Counted from the first letter of the stretch, positions 27,162 through 35,970 are shown. The stretch: 64,000 bases of DNA from CAJXZP01 sp963974475 (GCA_963974475.1 CAXBCR010000006.1:117736-181735); one strand, 5' to 3'. The notes: generated by a model not told the origin, from the letters alone. Translations and numbers: made by a program.

Positions 27162-27497
27162 TTATTCCTCATCAAAGAAACCTAATTCCCGCTCTGTTAT
27201 TTCCATGAATATCATATCGCGTGCTTCGGTTACCGAAGGAACAACTTCTATTTTAATTCCATCAATCGCGTAGGTTGTTGCGATGATAATGGAATAGTGC
27301 TTTGCTTTATGCTTAGCACCAAATTCATTTAAAAACTCTATCGAGTCACTATCCACGGAAGGCATAGTAGATAAATCGATTAAAATATTTCCGTTTAAAT
27401 CGATTTCTAGGGCTGATTTAAAAACGTTCACATTGGTACTTTCACCTTCTACAATAAGTTTGATGTGCTCGTCACCTTTTTCCCAACGTGTTGTCAT
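27162..27497 (-). CDS. STAS-domain-like protein upstream of rnz
   Basis: A 111-residue protein with a STAS-type pattern: NVFKSALEIDLNGNILIDLSTMPSVDSDSIEFLNEFGAKH, where the Ser of the VDSDS loop corresponds to the phospho-Ser of anti-anti-sigma factors. Equivalent short proteins beside rnz in related genomes are sometimes mislabelled ribonuclease Z; this one has no metallo-beta-lactamase motif. The anti-anti-sigma role is a family analogy only. The promoter box at 27503-27510 lies 5 nt from the ATG. Confidence 0.75.
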   Translation of the reverse strand: MTTRWEKGDEHIKLIVEGESTNVNVFKSALEIDLNGNILIDLSTMPSVDSDSIEFLNEFGAKHKAKHYSIIIATTYAIDGIKIEVVPSVTEARDMIFMEITERELGFFDEE

Positions 27498-27502
27498 TCT
27501 TT

Positions 27503-27510
27503 CAAATTTA
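27503..27510 (-). promoter_or_regulatory. -7 box, near-leaderless promoter of the STAS-like gene
   Basis: CAAATTTA is TAAATTTG on the minus strand. Only 5 nt (27498-27502) separate it from the ATG. Confidence 0.55.
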
Positions 27511-27545
27511 TAGACTTCAGACTATGTCGGGAGTCAGAATTAATA

Positions 27546-28478
27546 CTATTTTCTATCCATTTTTTCAGCAAGCAAATACAATACAGCCATTCGAATTGCT
27601 ACTCCATTTTCTACTTGATCCAAAATAATAGCATGTTCAGAATCTGCAATTTCCGAAGAAATCTCCACGCCCCTATTTATCGGCCCTGGGTGCATAATAA
27701 CGATTTTTTTGCTAAGTGAATTTAGCAATTTCAAATCTAAGCCATACATCATGGTATATTCGCGCAATGATGGAAAATACTTAATGTCTTGACGTTCTAA
27801 TTGAATTCGCAACATATTAGCTACATCACACCATTCAAGACCTTTTTTCAAATCGTATTCTACTTCCACACCTAACTCTTCAATATGTTTAGGCATCAAG
27901 GTACTTGGTCCACAAAGTTTGACTTCTGCTCCCAATTTTTGTAGCGCAAAAATGTTGGATAATGCAACTCTGGAATGTAAAATATCTCCAACTATTAGCA
28001 CTTTCACTCCTTTAACTTGTCCTAATTTTTCACGAATACTAAAGGCATCAAGTAGTGCTTGGGTAGGATGCTCATGCGCTCCATCGCCTGCATTAACAAT
28101 TCGAGCATCTACATTTTTAGCCAAAAACTGGGCCGCTCCCGCATTTGGATGACGCATAACAACCAAATCAACCTTCATGGCCAAAATATTGTTTACGGTA
28201 TCAATTAAAGTTTCTCCCTTTTTTACGGATGACGAAGCTGCCGAAAAATTTATCACATCTGCTGAAAGTCTTTTTTCGGCTAATTCAAATGATAAACGTG
28301 TTCGAGTGGAGTTTTCAAAAAACAAATTGGCCACAGTGATATCCCTTAGCGAAGGCACTTTCTTTATGGGACGGTTTAATATATCCTTGAAATGATCGGC
28401 AGTTTTAAAAATAAGTTCGATATCCTCTTTGGTGAGGTCCTTAATTCCTAAAACATGGTCAACACTCAAACTGCTCAT
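27546..28478 (-). CDS. pyrB: Aspartate carbamoyltransferase catalytic subunit
   Basis: Transfers the carbamoyl group to aspartate, the second step of pyrimidine synthesis. The carbamoyl-phosphate loop FFENSTRTRLSFELAEKRL is at about residues 50-70, followed by GDGAHEHPTQALLDAFSI and the C-terminal HPGPINRGVEI. I use ATG 28478, 2 bases past the pyrR stop, giving 310 residues, the family length. The alternative start at 28526 would overlap pyrR. There is no pyrI regulatory chain, which is normal for the PyrR-controlled type. Confidence 0.97.
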   Translation of the reverse strand: MSSLSVDHVLGIKDLTKEDIELIFKTADHFKDILNRPIKKVPSLRDITVANLFFENSTRTRLSFELAEKRLSADVINFSAASSSVKKGETLIDTVNNILAMKVDLVVMRHPNAGAAQFLAKNVDARIVNAGDGAHEHPTQALLDAFSIREKLGQVKGVKVLIVGDILHSRVALSNIFALQKLGAEVKLCGPSTLMPKHIEELGVEVEYDLKKGLEWCDVANMLRIQLERQDIKYFPSLREYTMMYGLDLKLLNSLSKKIVIMHPGPINRGVEISSEIADSEHAIILDQVENGVAIRMAVLYLLAEKMDRK

Positions 28479-28480
28479 AA

Positions 28481-29017
28481 CTAACTTATATTTGTAAGGA
28501 TCACTTTTCCTTTGTCTTCTTTCCATTGCACATCTACCCGCTCGGAAACCACCGAATCAATGGTTCTGCCAACGTAATCTGCCTTAACGGGTAATTCTCT
28601 ACTAAATCTACGCTCTATTAAAACCAGGTACTCTACAGAAGCTGGCCGGCCAAAATCCATCATTGCATCTAATGCAGCCCTGACCATTCTACCCGTATAA
28701 AGCACATCGTCTATAAGAATTACCTTCTTATTCTCAATCAAGAAATTAATGGTGGTTCCAGATATTTCTATAGGTGTTTCTCTTCTTCGAAAATCGTCTC
28801 GATAAAAAGATGCATCCAATGCACCGATGCAAATCTCTTGGTTGCCTGTAATTTCAGCCAATCTCTCGCGAATAATTTGCGAGAGATGCACCCCGCGAGG
28901 TTGCATCCCAATGATTACCGTGTTGGAAAAATCATCGTGATTTTCAATGAGTTGGTAGCACAACCGATTAATGGTTAATTCCAAATGCTTCTGATTCAAA
29001 ATAGTCTTGGCTCTCAT
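28481..29017 (-). CDS. pyrR: Bifunctional pyrimidine regulator/uracil phosphoribosyltransferase PyrR
   Basis: A 178-residue type I phosphoribosyltransferase. The PRPP motif is VILIDDVLYTGRMVRAALD, and IIGMQPRGVHLSQIIRERL precedes it. In Gram-positive bacteria PyrR is an RNA-binding attenuator; in Bacteroidota the regulatory role is less certain. The start is taken at ATG 29017 (MRAKTILNQ), where the family begins and just after a -7 box. ATG 29089 would add 24 unrelated residues. It is followed by pyrB with a 2-bp gap. Confidence 0.95.
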   Translation of the reverse strand: MRAKTILNQKHLELTINRLCYQLIENHDDFSNTVIIGMQPRGVHLSQIIRERLAEITGNQEICIGALDASFYRDDFRRRETPIEISGTTINFLIENKKVILIDDVLYTGRMVRAALDAMMDFGRPASVEYLVLIERRFSRELPVKADYVGRTIDSVVSERVDVQWKEDKGKVILTNIS

Positions 29018-29022
29018 TGAAG

Positions 29023-29030
29023 CAAATATA
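29023..29030 (-). promoter_or_regulatory. -7 box, near-leaderless promoter of pyrR-pyrB
   Basis: CAAATATA is TATATTTG on the minus strand, 5 nt from the ATG at 29017. With no 5' leader left, PyrR-type RNA attenuation upstream of pyrR itself is not possible from this promoter. Confidence 0.55.
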
Positions 29031-29141
29031 GGATGAATTGCGATTTGATAGGAATAGGGAGCCCAAAAAAAACATAAAAATGAAAACAAAATTTTAATAA
29101 ATTCTTTTCAATTTGATATAGAATTAACCAAAAAGGAATTT

Positions 29142-29149
29142 TACTTTTG
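29142..29149 (+). promoter_or_regulatory. -7 box for the SRP RNA
   Basis: TACTTTTG ends just before the inferred 5' end of the RNA at about 29151. Confidence 0.6.
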
Positions 29150-29150
29150 C

Positions 29151-29258
29151 ACCGCGGGTTAGTCTTACACGACCAGCTCCCTTCTAATCCCCCAGGTCAG
29201 GAATGAAGCAAGGGTCGAGGGTTGAGCGGTGCGATGTAAATTGCTAACCCGTTTTTTT
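29151..29258 (+). ncRNA. ffs: Signal recognition particle RNA (small bacterial type)
   Basis: Scaffold of the signal recognition particle, which binds Ffh and targets nascent membrane proteins. The conserved domain-IV apex and loop GGTCAGGAATGAAGCAAGGG lies at 29195-29214. Terminal arms CGGGTTAG (29155-29162) and CTAACCCG (29244-29251) close the hairpin and are followed by a T-tract (29252-29258), so the terminal stem also serves termination. The length of about 100 nt fits the small form lacking the Alu domain. Exact ends are estimated. It lies in the gap between pyrR and a lipoprotein gene. Confidence 0.93.
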
Positions 29259-29263
29259 ATGCC

Positions 29264-29473
29264 TTATTTTGAGCAAACCGCTCCATCTTGTTCTTTCTGA
29301 GCAATCTCATCATTTGACGCAGTACACACATCTTCATGCACTTCCGATTGATCAATAACGTTTCCGTTACTATCCAAAATATTTTGTTGTGTTACGCAAT
29401 CGTAACATTTAGAACAAGACGAAATGGAAATAAAAATAATACTGAATGCAAATAAGTAAAATAAAGTCTTCAT
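29264..29473 (-). CDS. Small Cys-rich lipoprotein
   Basis: A 69-residue predicted lipoprotein. The signal peptide ends in a lipobox-like IFISISSC, and the following CSKCYDCVTQ plus a later DVCTAS and AVCSK give several extra Cys that could form disulfides. The start is taken at ATG 29473, consistent with a -7 box at 29494-29501; ATG 29518 would place extra residues before the signal. No family is recognised. It is a short monocistronic gene whose end faces the SRP RNA terminator. Confidence 0.7.
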   Translation of the reverse strand: MKTLFYLFAFSIIFISISSCSKCYDCVTQQNILDSNGNVIDQSEVHEDVCTASNDEIAQKEQDGAVCSK

Positions 29474-29493
29474 CTTTTTTATGGTTGGTTCAC

Positions 29494-29501
29494 CAAATTT
29501 A
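29494..29501 (-). promoter_or_regulatory. -7 box for the small lipoprotein gene
   Basis: CAAATTTA is TAAATTTG on the minus strand, 20 nt before ATG 29473. Confidence 0.5.
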
Positions 29502-29535
29502 ATCAATTTTGAGGCCACAAAATCAAATTAAACAG

Positions 29536-29988
29536 ATGAAAAAAATTTCATTAATTACCGCTCTTTTCTTTTTAATGGTTTCTTGTAACCAAGAGCCAAA
29601 ATCTGTAACTGAATTAACTTGGTTGACGGGGCAATGGACACGTGATTTTAATGGAAATACACAACTTGAAAAATGGACGATGGTCAATGATTCTTTGGTG
29701 GGAAGTAGTTCATTTATTACTAGCGCTGACACTACGATAATGACTAACTATAAAATATATGTTACAAGTGAAGGCTTCACTTTAAAGGTGCAAGAAGTTG
29801 GTTTTGAAAATGAGACCAATTACGCATCTATTGCCCATTCTCAGGATAGCATACTATTTTACAACGCTACAGCCAATTGGCCTCAATCCGTTACCTACAA
29901 GGCCGTTTCAGACAAAATTCAACTTACCATAGATGGAAATGACCGAGGAATGCACAAAAATGTAAAGTTCACCTATATGAAAAATTAA
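29536..29988 (+). CDS. DUF6265-like lipoprotein
   Basis: A 150-residue lipoprotein with signal MKKISLITALFFLMVSC (lipid Cys about residue 17). The body has the pattern LTWLTGQWTRDFNGNTQLEKW and DSLVGSSSF, matching a lipocalin-like beta-barrel family annotated DUF6265. Such proteins may bind small hydrophobic ligands, but the function is unknown. The start is taken at ATG 29536; a TTG at 29509 would extend past the signal peptide. No terminator lies between it and the next gene. Confidence 0.75.
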   Translation: MKKISLITALFFLMVSCNQEPKSVTELTWLTGQWTRDFNGNTQLEKWTMVNDSLVGSSSFITSADTTIMTNYKIYVTSEGFTLKVQEVGFENETNYASIAHSQDSILFYNATANWPQSVTYKAVSDKIQLTIDGNDRGMHKNVKFTYMKN

Positions 29989-30024
29989 CCCTCAAAAACT
30001 ATTTTCAACCTCTTTTGAGTTTTA

Positions 30025-30032
30025 TATATTTG
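30025..30032 (+). promoter_or_regulatory. -7 box for the small beta-barrel gene
   Basis: TATATTTG matches fully; the ATG is at 30078, giving a leader of about 40 nt. Confidence 0.55.
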
Positions 30033-30077
30033 CTTCTCATTATTATAAATTTAATACACACAAATAAACATTCTAGT

Positions 30078-30494
30078 ATGAAAAAAGTATTATTCATTGT
30101 TGCTATATTAGCCACATCTATTAGTGCTAACGCACAAGCAAAAAAACAATTGAGTTTTGGTCTAATTGGTGTTTCTTATGAAATTCCTGTTTCTTCAGCT
30201 ATTACCTTGGCTCCAACAGCTTTTACAAATTGGGATTTAAACCACTTAACTGTTGGTGCTAAAGCAAATTATTACTTTGATGATTTGATTGAATTACCAA
30301 GCCAATGGGATTTTTATGCTGGTGCTAATGCAGGTTACGCTTTAGCGATTGGAAACAATCAAATAAACGACTTTCATGTTGGATTTCAATTAGGCGGAAG
30401 ATTTTTCTGGTCAGATAAATGGGGAATTTACCTTGAAGGCGGAGCTGGAAACCTTGGCGGTGATGCTGGAATTGGGTTAACTATGGTTTTGTAA
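30078..30494 (+). CDS. Small outer-membrane beta-barrel-like protein
   Basis: A 138-residue exported protein with signal MKKVLFIVAILATSISANAQ. The body is Gly/aromatic-rich with alternating strands, such as FYAGANAGYALAIG, FHVGFQLGGRFFW and WGIYLEGGAGNLGG. The C-terminus ends in a hydrophobic strand (GIGLTMVL), as in small outer-membrane beta-barrel proteins. ATG 30078 is used because it opens the signal peptide; the longer frame from 30015 begins before the promoter. The function is unknown. A perfect terminator hairpin follows. Confidence 0.75.
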   Translation: MKKVLFIVAILATSISANAQAKKQLSFGLIGVSYEIPVSSAITLAPTAFTNWDLNHLTVGAKANYYFDDLIELPSQWDFYAGANAGYALAIGNNQINDFHVGFQLGGRFFWSDKWGIYLEGGAGNLGGDAGIGLTMVL

Positions 30495-30514
30495 ACCTAC
30501 AAAAAAATTATATT

Positions 30515-30552
30515 AAAAAAGCCCTGATAACCAATGTTATCAGGGCTTTTTT
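30515..30552. terminator. Bidirectional terminator
   Basis: A perfect 17-bp stem, AAAAAAGCCCTGATAAC with its complement, surrounds a CAAT loop. A/T runs flank both ends. It serves the plus-strand barrel gene and the minus-strand GNAT gene (ends 30559). Confidence 0.92.
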
Positions 30553-30558
30553 ATGCGC

Positions 30559-31050
30559 TTACTTTTCTTGTAAAATCAATTGCCAATACCCTACGTCAAT
30601 CCATCGGTTAAATTTAAACCCAATTTCTTTGTAATGAGCCGCTTTTACAAACCCCAATTTTTCATGCAAATGTTGGCTTGCCTCATTGGGCAACGAAATT
30701 CCTCCCACCATCACATGATATCCTTGAGATTGAACCATATCAATTAAGCGGGTATATAACTGCGTGCCCATTCCCTTTTTTTGAGTGCCGTTTTTTAAAT
30801 ATACCGTAGTTTCAACCGATTTTTTATAGGCCGAACGCACATTCCATTCGGAAGCGTAGGTGTAACCTATTACAGCTCCCTCCTCTTCATATACCAACCA
30901 AGGATATTTTTCGGTTACGTGCCTTATTTTATGTTCCATTTCATGTACCGTTAAAGGCGTTTCCACAAATGTGGCAATGGAGTTTAGTACGTAATGATTA
31001 AAAATTTCGCACAGTTCTTTGGCATCCGTTATTTTTACTCCTCGAATCAT
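30559..31050 (-). CDS. GNAT family N-acetyltransferase (phosphinothricin-type)
   Basis: A 163-residue acetyltransferase with MIRGVKITDAKELCEIFNHYV at the start, GYTYASEWNVRSAYKKSVETTVYL, the acetyl-CoA loop KKGMGTQLYTRLID and GGISLPNEASQHLHEKLGF. This layout fits the PAT/ArsN2-like N-acetyltransferase group, which acetylates amino-acid-like compounds; the substrate is not known. The start is set at ATG 31050, 10 bp past the DinB stop. It is the last gene of the ligA cluster and shares the downstream terminator. Confidence 0.88.
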   Translation of the reverse strand: MIRGVKITDAKELCEIFNHYVLNSIATFVETPLTVHEMEHKIRHVTEKYPWLVYEEEGAVIGYTYASEWNVRSAYKKSVETTVYLKNGTQKKGMGTQLYTRLIDMVQSQGYHVMVGGISLPNEASQHLHEKLGFVKAAHYKEIGFKFNRWIDVGYWQLILQEK

Positions 31051-31060
31051 GGTAACCTCA

Positions 31061-31513
31061 CTATACCAATTTACGCATGGCCATAATAATACCCATGTGT
31101 AACGCCTCGTGTACATTATTAAACGACACGGCTTCCTCAATAGAATTTAGAGTGACTCCAAAACTAGTAGGATATGAATTAAATTGCTCAAATACCTCAT
31201 CGTTGAAATCCTGCTCCGTGCGATCAATTACCTCAATAAACAAGGATTTCAACTCTTCAATGTCTTCATCTGAATAAGGTGTTTTGGGTGCAGTACCTTT
31301 TCTAAACTCTTCAATAATATTATCTGATAATAATATTTCAATTCCAGATAATCCATAAGATAACAATTGCTGCGTAGCCAATACATGACCCAAATGCCAA
31401 ACAATATTATTGTTATACCCTTCAGGAATAGTATTCAATTGTTTTTCGGTAAGGTTTTCAACCAATCCCAAAATATTTGTACGTATCACTCGTGTTGTAT
31501 CAAAAACGTTCAT
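31061..31513 (-). CDS. DinB family protein
   Basis: A 150-residue DinB-superfamily four-helix bundle with metal-ligand-like His in NIVWHLGHVLATQQ and in FNNVHEALHMGIIMAM. Family members are putative metal-dependent transferases or hydrolases; no substrate is evident. It lies 5 bp after dapA and 10 bp before the GNAT gene in the minus-strand cluster. It is distinct in sequence from the DinB-like protein at 9893-10453. Confidence 0.9.
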   Translation of the reverse strand: MNVFDTTRVIRTNILGLVENLTEKQLNTIPEGYNNNIVWHLGHVLATQQLLSYGLSGIEILLSDNIIEEFRKGTAPKTPYSDEDIEELKSLFIEVIDRTEQDFNDEVFEQFNSYPTSFGVTLNSIEEAVSFNNVHEALHMGIIMAMRKLV

Positions 31514-31518
31514 CCCTC

Positions 31519-32400
31519 TTAAATTAAATTCGATTTTTTCATTTCGCTTTTTAGTGAACTTCTCAATCCTTCAGAAATTGGTACCAATGGCAACAACATA
31601 TCTTCTGAACAGATGCCTAACATTTTTAAGGCTGCCTTTACTCCTCCGGGGTTACCTTCGGTAAATAGTAATGGAATAATATCACATAATTGGTAGTGTT
31701 TATTTTTTGCAATTTCGTAGTCACCCTTTGCTGCACCATGAACCAAATCTGTAAATTCGTTTGGAAACGCATTGGCTATTACACTAATTACACCATCCGC
31801 ACCCATAGCCATTTGTTGTAAGATTAAATCATCATCACCACTCCAAACTAAAAAGTCTTTCGGTTTGTTTTTGATAATTTGATTCATTTGCCCCAAATTT
31901 CCAGAAGCTTCCTTCACCCCAATAATATTGCTCATCTTAGCTAGCTCTAGGGTAGTAGCTGCTGTCATATTAGAACCTGTTCGACCAGGTACATTGTAAA
32001 GAATGATAGGTAAATCAAAACTATCATTCAGCACCTTGAAATGCGCAATAATTCCATCTTGAGATGGCTTATTATAATAAGGACTAACCGACAAAATAGC
32101 CGCTACCCCACTTAAATCTAACGACTTATAACTTTCTGCCACTAGGCGAGTGTTATTACCTCCATGACCATATACCACGGGTACTCTTCCAGCAATAGTG
32201 GCTACTGCATGTGTTAATAGTTGTTGTTTATTATCGCTACTTAAAGTAGCAGATTCCCCAGTTGTTCCTTGAACTACAAGAAAATCCACACCACCTTTAA
32301 TGGTATGATTTATTAATGCATCAAAGGCAATAAAATCAATTTCTCCATTCTCTTTAAATGGGGTTACTAATGCAACTCCAACTCCTCTTAAACTTTCCAT
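31519..32400 (-). CDS. dapA: 4-hydroxy-tetrahydrodipicolinate synthase
   Basis: Condenses pyruvate with aspartate semialdehyde in lysine and diaminopimelate synthesis. It has 293 residues. The N-terminal GVGVALVTPFKENGEIDF and VVQGTTGESATL motifs are followed by the catalytic Tyr in LYNVPGRTG and the Schiff-base Lys in IIGVKEASG. It lies 1 bp downstream of the DUF6913-like gene and 5 bp upstream of the DinB gene. Confidence 0.98.
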   Translation of the reverse strand: MESLRGVGVALVTPFKENGEIDFIAFDALINHTIKGGVDFLVVQGTTGESATLSSDNKQQLLTHAVATIAGRVPVVYGHGGNNTRLVAESYKSLDLSGVAAILSVSPYYNKPSQDGIIAHFKVLNDSFDLPIILYNVPGRTGSNMTAATTLELAKMSNIIGVKEASGNLGQMNQIIKNKPKDFLVWSGDDDLILQQMAMGADGVISVIANAFPNEFTDLVHGAAKGDYEIAKNKHYQLCDIIPLLFTEGNPGGVKAALKMLGICSEDMLLPLVPISEGLRSSLKSEMKKSNLI

Positions 32401-32401
32401 T

Positions 32402-32938
32402 TTACGCTTTATTTATCATTTTTAAATACCGAAGTATATTCTCTTTATACACAGGTAATCCTTTTTCTTTTGGAATGTCAATTATCAAATCGAACCAATC
32501 CCCCTTTTCATCGTCTTGTTTACCTACCACCGTTTTTGCATTAATTTGACAAATAAAGTAGTTCGTAGGCACACAAGATTTTGACGTAAAGTCGACCAAT
32601 AAATCCACTGGTTTTTTAAAATTATACTCCACTTTATTGGGCAACCCAAATATGTTACAATCCTTTTTACCAAATACTAAATCGGATTCCTCATTGACGA
32701 AAGTGGGTTTTTCTTTTTGGTCAAAATAACAAATCACCTTTACCGAACTTAACCCTTCCGAACGCTTCAAATAAGTAGCAAAATCCTGAACCTCCTTATA
32801 TGATTGACTATCGGTAATGTTACACACTAAAATTGCCGATTCTATTCTTTCCAAATTTAGCGCTTCCGGAATTCTTCTATTTTGTTGAAACAACTTTCCA
32901 ACCTTCCACTTTCCAAGTGTGTTTACCAAAAAACTCAT
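32402..32938 (-). CDS. Conserved Bacteroidota protein (DUF6913-like)
   Basis: A 178-residue cytoplasmic protein with no signal and a mixed alpha/beta profile, for example ESAILVCNITDSQSY and VDLLVDFTSK. It matches the pattern of the Bacteroidota family annotated DUF6913. It begins inside the 3' end of ligA (4-base overlap) and ends 1 bp before dapA, so it is tightly coupled in expression. That position between ligA and dapA is the only clue to its role; the function is unknown. Confidence 0.7.
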   Translation of the reverse strand: MSFLVNTLGKWKVGKLFQQNRRIPEALNLERIESAILVCNITDSQSYKEVQDFATYLKRSEGLSSVKVICYFDQKEKPTFVNEESDLVFGKKDCNIFGLPNKVEYNFKKPVDLLVDFTSKSCVPTNYFICQINAKTVVGKQDDEKGDWFDLIIDIPKEKGLPVYKENILRYLKMINKA

Positions 32939-34950
32939 CCTTCTTTCTCTAATAATTCTAACAATTCATCCTCTGATATTATTTTCACTCCTAGCTTCCC
33001 TGCTTTTTCTAATTTACTTGGCCCCATTTTATCTCCGGCTACTATAAATGCAGTTTTCTTAGAAATGGAACCTGAGTTTTTACCTCCATTTAACTCAATC
33101 ATCTTTTTTAGCTCATCCCTAGAATGATGCACAAAAACACCCGATATAACGATAGACATTCCTTTTAAAGTTTGACTAGACATTGATGCTTCCTCCTCTG
33201 AAATTTCAAGGTTAAACCCTAGTTCTTTCATTTGCGAAATTAGCATGAGATGGTGTTCTAACGAAAAATATTCTCGTATGCTCTGAACAATTACTTTCCC
33301 TATTTCATTTACTTCAATAAGGGCTTCCTCCGAAGCATTCATCAATGCGTCAATATTTTTGAAATTTCTAGCCAAAGTTTTAGCTACCACCTCTCCCACA
33401 TGTCTAATACCTAATGCAAACAACACCTTTTGAAAAGGTTGTTTTTTAGAATCCGCCAATCCATTCAGTAATTTTTTTACGGAAATATCAGCCATTCCTT
33501 CCACCCCAATAAGCTGGTCATAAGAAAGATAATACAAATCTATAAACTCTTTAATTATCCCTTCTTTGTATAGGGTAGCAACGGTTTCATCGCCAATACC
33601 TTCAATATCCATCACCTTCCGAGAAATAAAGTGTTGCATCCTCCCCATAACTTGTGGCGGGCAACTTACCTCATTTACACAATAATGATTGGCTTCCGAT
33701 TCTTTTCGCTCCAACGGGCTATTACACTCTGGGCACACTTTTGGGTATTCATAAGCTAAAGCAGAAGAAGGTCTTAATTCCATGTTCACTCCAACTACTT
33801 TCGGAATTATTTCGCCTCCCTTCTCTACCTGGACCGTGTCGCCAATTCGCAAATCATATTCCCGAATATAATCCTCATTATATAAGGATGCTCTTCTTAC
33901 TACCGTTCCTGCCAATTGCACGGCATGCAAATTAGCCACCGGAGTAATAGCCCCCGTTCTTCCCACCTGCAACACAATATCCTCTAGAATTGTTTCTGCC
34001 TGTTCTGCTTGATATTTATATGAAATGGCCCATTTAGGACTCTTTGCGGTTGTTCCTAGTAATTTTTGCTGTTCTATTTCATTCACCTTAATCACAATAC
34101 CATCAATAGCGAATGGCAAATTGAACCGCTCAGATTCCCAGAAATGAATAAAGGCCATTATTTCAGCTCGACTTTTACAAATTTTGATTCTGTTTTTCTC
34201 TACAGATGGAACTCTAAACCCAAACTTGGCCAAATTTTCAATCGATTCAAAATGCGATTTAATAGCCAGTTCATTACTTATCGTAGAATATACAAAGCAC
34301 TCCAAACCTCTTTGAGCCACAATAGCCGAATCTTGCAATTTCAAGGTTCCAGAAGCCGTATTTCGTGGATTTGCATAAGGTTGATCTCCATTCGCAATAG
34401 TTTCGTTATTCAATTTTTCAAAAGCCGCATTTGAAAACATTATTTCGCCACGAACTTCCAGTTTCTGAGGAAATTCTCCTTTTAATTTCAATGGCAACGA
34501 TTTAATGGTACGCACATTATTTGAAACATCATCCCCTTGTAAACCGTTTCCACGAGTAAGGGCTTGAACTAGATTTCCATTTTCATATTTAACAGCAATC
34601 GCAACTCCATCATATTTTAATTCACATACAAATTCTATTTCATCACTTTCTAATTCCTTTTGAATTCTAGCGATAAATTCTTCGATTTCCAATTCTGAAT
34701 ATGAATTGCCTAACGATTGCATGGGTGTTTCATGCGCCACGGTATTAAACGATTTAATTACCTCTCCACCCACTCTTTTAGTAGGTGAATTAGGATCCGA
34801 AAATTCTGGATATTTTAATTCTAAATCCTGTAACTTTTTCATCAAAGCATCAAAATCAAAATCACTTATTACGGGCCTGTCCGCCACATAATATAAATGT
34901 GTATGATGATTAATTTCGTCTCTTAGCTTTTCAATTTCTTCTTTGATCAT
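32935..34950 (-). CDS. ligA: NAD-dependent DNA ligase
   Basis: Seals nicks in DNA during replication and repair using NAD. Its 671 residues match the family. The adenylation motif CELKYDGVAIAVKYENG contains the catalytic Lys. The OB-fold and four-Cys zinc finger (CPECNSPLERKESE...CVNEVSC) follow. Helix-hairpin-helix repeats (IEGIGDETVATLYKEG, LGIRHVGEVVAKTLARNF) and a C-terminal BRCT domain (GMSIVISGVFVHHSRDELKKM) complete the protein. It is the first gene of the ligA-DUF6913-dapA-DinB-GNAT cluster. Confidence 0.98.
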   Translation of the reverse strand: MIKEEIEKLRDEINHHTHLYYVADRPVISDFDFDALMKKLQDLELKYPEFSDPNSPTKRVGGEVIKSFNTVAHETPMQSLGNSYSELEIEEFIARIQKELESDEIEFVCELKYDGVAIAVKYENGNLVQALTRGNGLQGDDVSNNVRTIKSLPLKLKGEFPQKLEVRGEIMFSNAAFEKLNNETIANGDQPYANPRNTASGTLKLQDSAIVAQRGLECFVYSTISNELAIKSHFESIENLAKFGFRVPSVEKNRIKICKSRAEIMAFIHFWESERFNLPFAIDGIVIKVNEIEQQKLLGTTAKSPKWAISYKYQAEQAETILEDIVLQVGRTGAITPVANLHAVQLAGTVVRRASLYNEDYIREYDLRIGDTVQVEKGGEIIPKVVGVNMELRPSSALAYEYPKVCPECNSPLERKESEANHYCVNEVSCPPQVMGRMQHFISRKVMDIEGIGDETVATLYKEGIIKEFIDLYYLSYDQLIGVEGMADISVKKLLNGLADSKKQPFQKVLFALGIRHVGEVVAKTLARNFKNIDALMNASEEALIEVNEIGKVIVQSIREYFSLEHHLMLISQMKELGFNLEISEEEASMSSQTLKGMSIVISGVFVHHSRDELKKMIELNGGKNSGSISKKTAFIVAGDKMGPSKLEKAGKLGVKIISEDELLELLEKEG

Positions 34951-35041
34951 CTTGCATTAAAATAATATGAATGCTTTACTCTAATTTTATTTTTGAAGGT
35001 GAGTATTCCCATTTCCTTCTTATGAACAGTCAATACATTGA

Positions 35042-35902
35042 CTATTTTTTTGCCCTAATCATCCTAGGTTTATCAAAAATGTCATCCTTAATTGTTACCT
35101 CCTGAAAACCATATTCAGTCAATAAATCCAAGGTTTGTTGTGCGTATTTTTCATTTATTTCAAAAAATAAATACCCCCCTTTACGAATACTATTTATAGC
35201 CCAATTACTAATGGCTTCATAAAACAACAATGGGTCCTCATCATCTACAAATAAAGCGGAATGCGGCTCAAAATTCAACACATTGGGCGACATTAATTGT
35301 TTTTCAGAGTTCAAAACATAAGGAGGATTACTTACTACCACATCATATTTATCTACATCTCCTGGCATATTCAGGGCATCGCGCATTTTCCAATCCACAT
35401 GAATACCAGTATCCGTTCCATTCTTTTGGGCAACTTCAAGTGCTTCTCTTTTAACATCCACCCCCGTAAGATACGTCTTTGGCATAGCCGTTTTTAACGC
35501 CAACGCAATACAACCGCTTCCGGTACCAATATCGATTATTTCAAGTGGAGCACTATTATCCACCGTTTGAACCACCCAATTCACCAATTCCTCCGTTTCA
35601 GGTCTAGGTACTAAAACAGATGGACTCACATGTAAATTTAGCCCCATAAAATCGGTAGCACCTATAATATATTGTATCGGTTCAAAATTTACCAAGCGTC
35701 TTGAAAACGAAATAAAGGTCAACAATTGGCTTTCACTCATACGTAAATCAGGTTCTTTCAAAAGGTCCAACCTCCTTACATTTAATTCAAATTCAAGTAA
35801 TAACCTGAAAAAACTATCTACCTCATTTGGGTCATATAAATGATCCAACTTTTGATGAAAGTAACGATTAACTGATGAAATTTTATTATCAGGCATTTTC
35901 AT
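35042..35902 (-). CDS. prmC: Release-factor glutamine methyltransferase PrmC
   Basis: Methylates the GGQ glutamine of peptide chain release factors 1 and 2. It shows the helical N-terminal domain, the SAM motif IIDIGTGSGCIALAL and the N6-glutamine MTase signature VVSNPPYVLNSE. The start is taken at ATG 35902 (MKMPDNKISS). The longer frame from 35986 spans the -7 box (35971-35978), so translation from it is unlikely. It is divergent from ribD with a separate promoter. Confidence 0.95.
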   Translation of the reverse strand: MKMPDNKISSVNRYFHQKLDHLYDPNEVDSFFRLLLEFELNVRRLDLLKEPDLRMSESQLLTFISFSRRLVNFEPIQYIIGATDFMGLNLHVSPSVLVPRPETEELVNWVVQTVDNSAPLEIIDIGTGSGCIALALKTAMPKTYLTGVDVKREALEVAQKNGTDTGIHVDWKMRDALNMPGDVDKYDVVVSNPPYVLNSEKQLMSPNVLNFEPHSALFVDDEDPLLFYEAISNWAINSIRKGGYLFFEINEKYAQQTLDLLTEYGFQEVTIKDDIFDKPRMIRAKK

Positions 35903-35970
35903 GTTTCTACTGATCTTTGATTTGGATGGTTGAAAGTCAAAATAAATTATTAAACCATACTTTATAGCCA

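Noticed and set aside
33654..33935. Plus-strand open frame inside ligA
   Set aside because: Opposite the conserved ligA zinc-finger region; no homology-like motifs.
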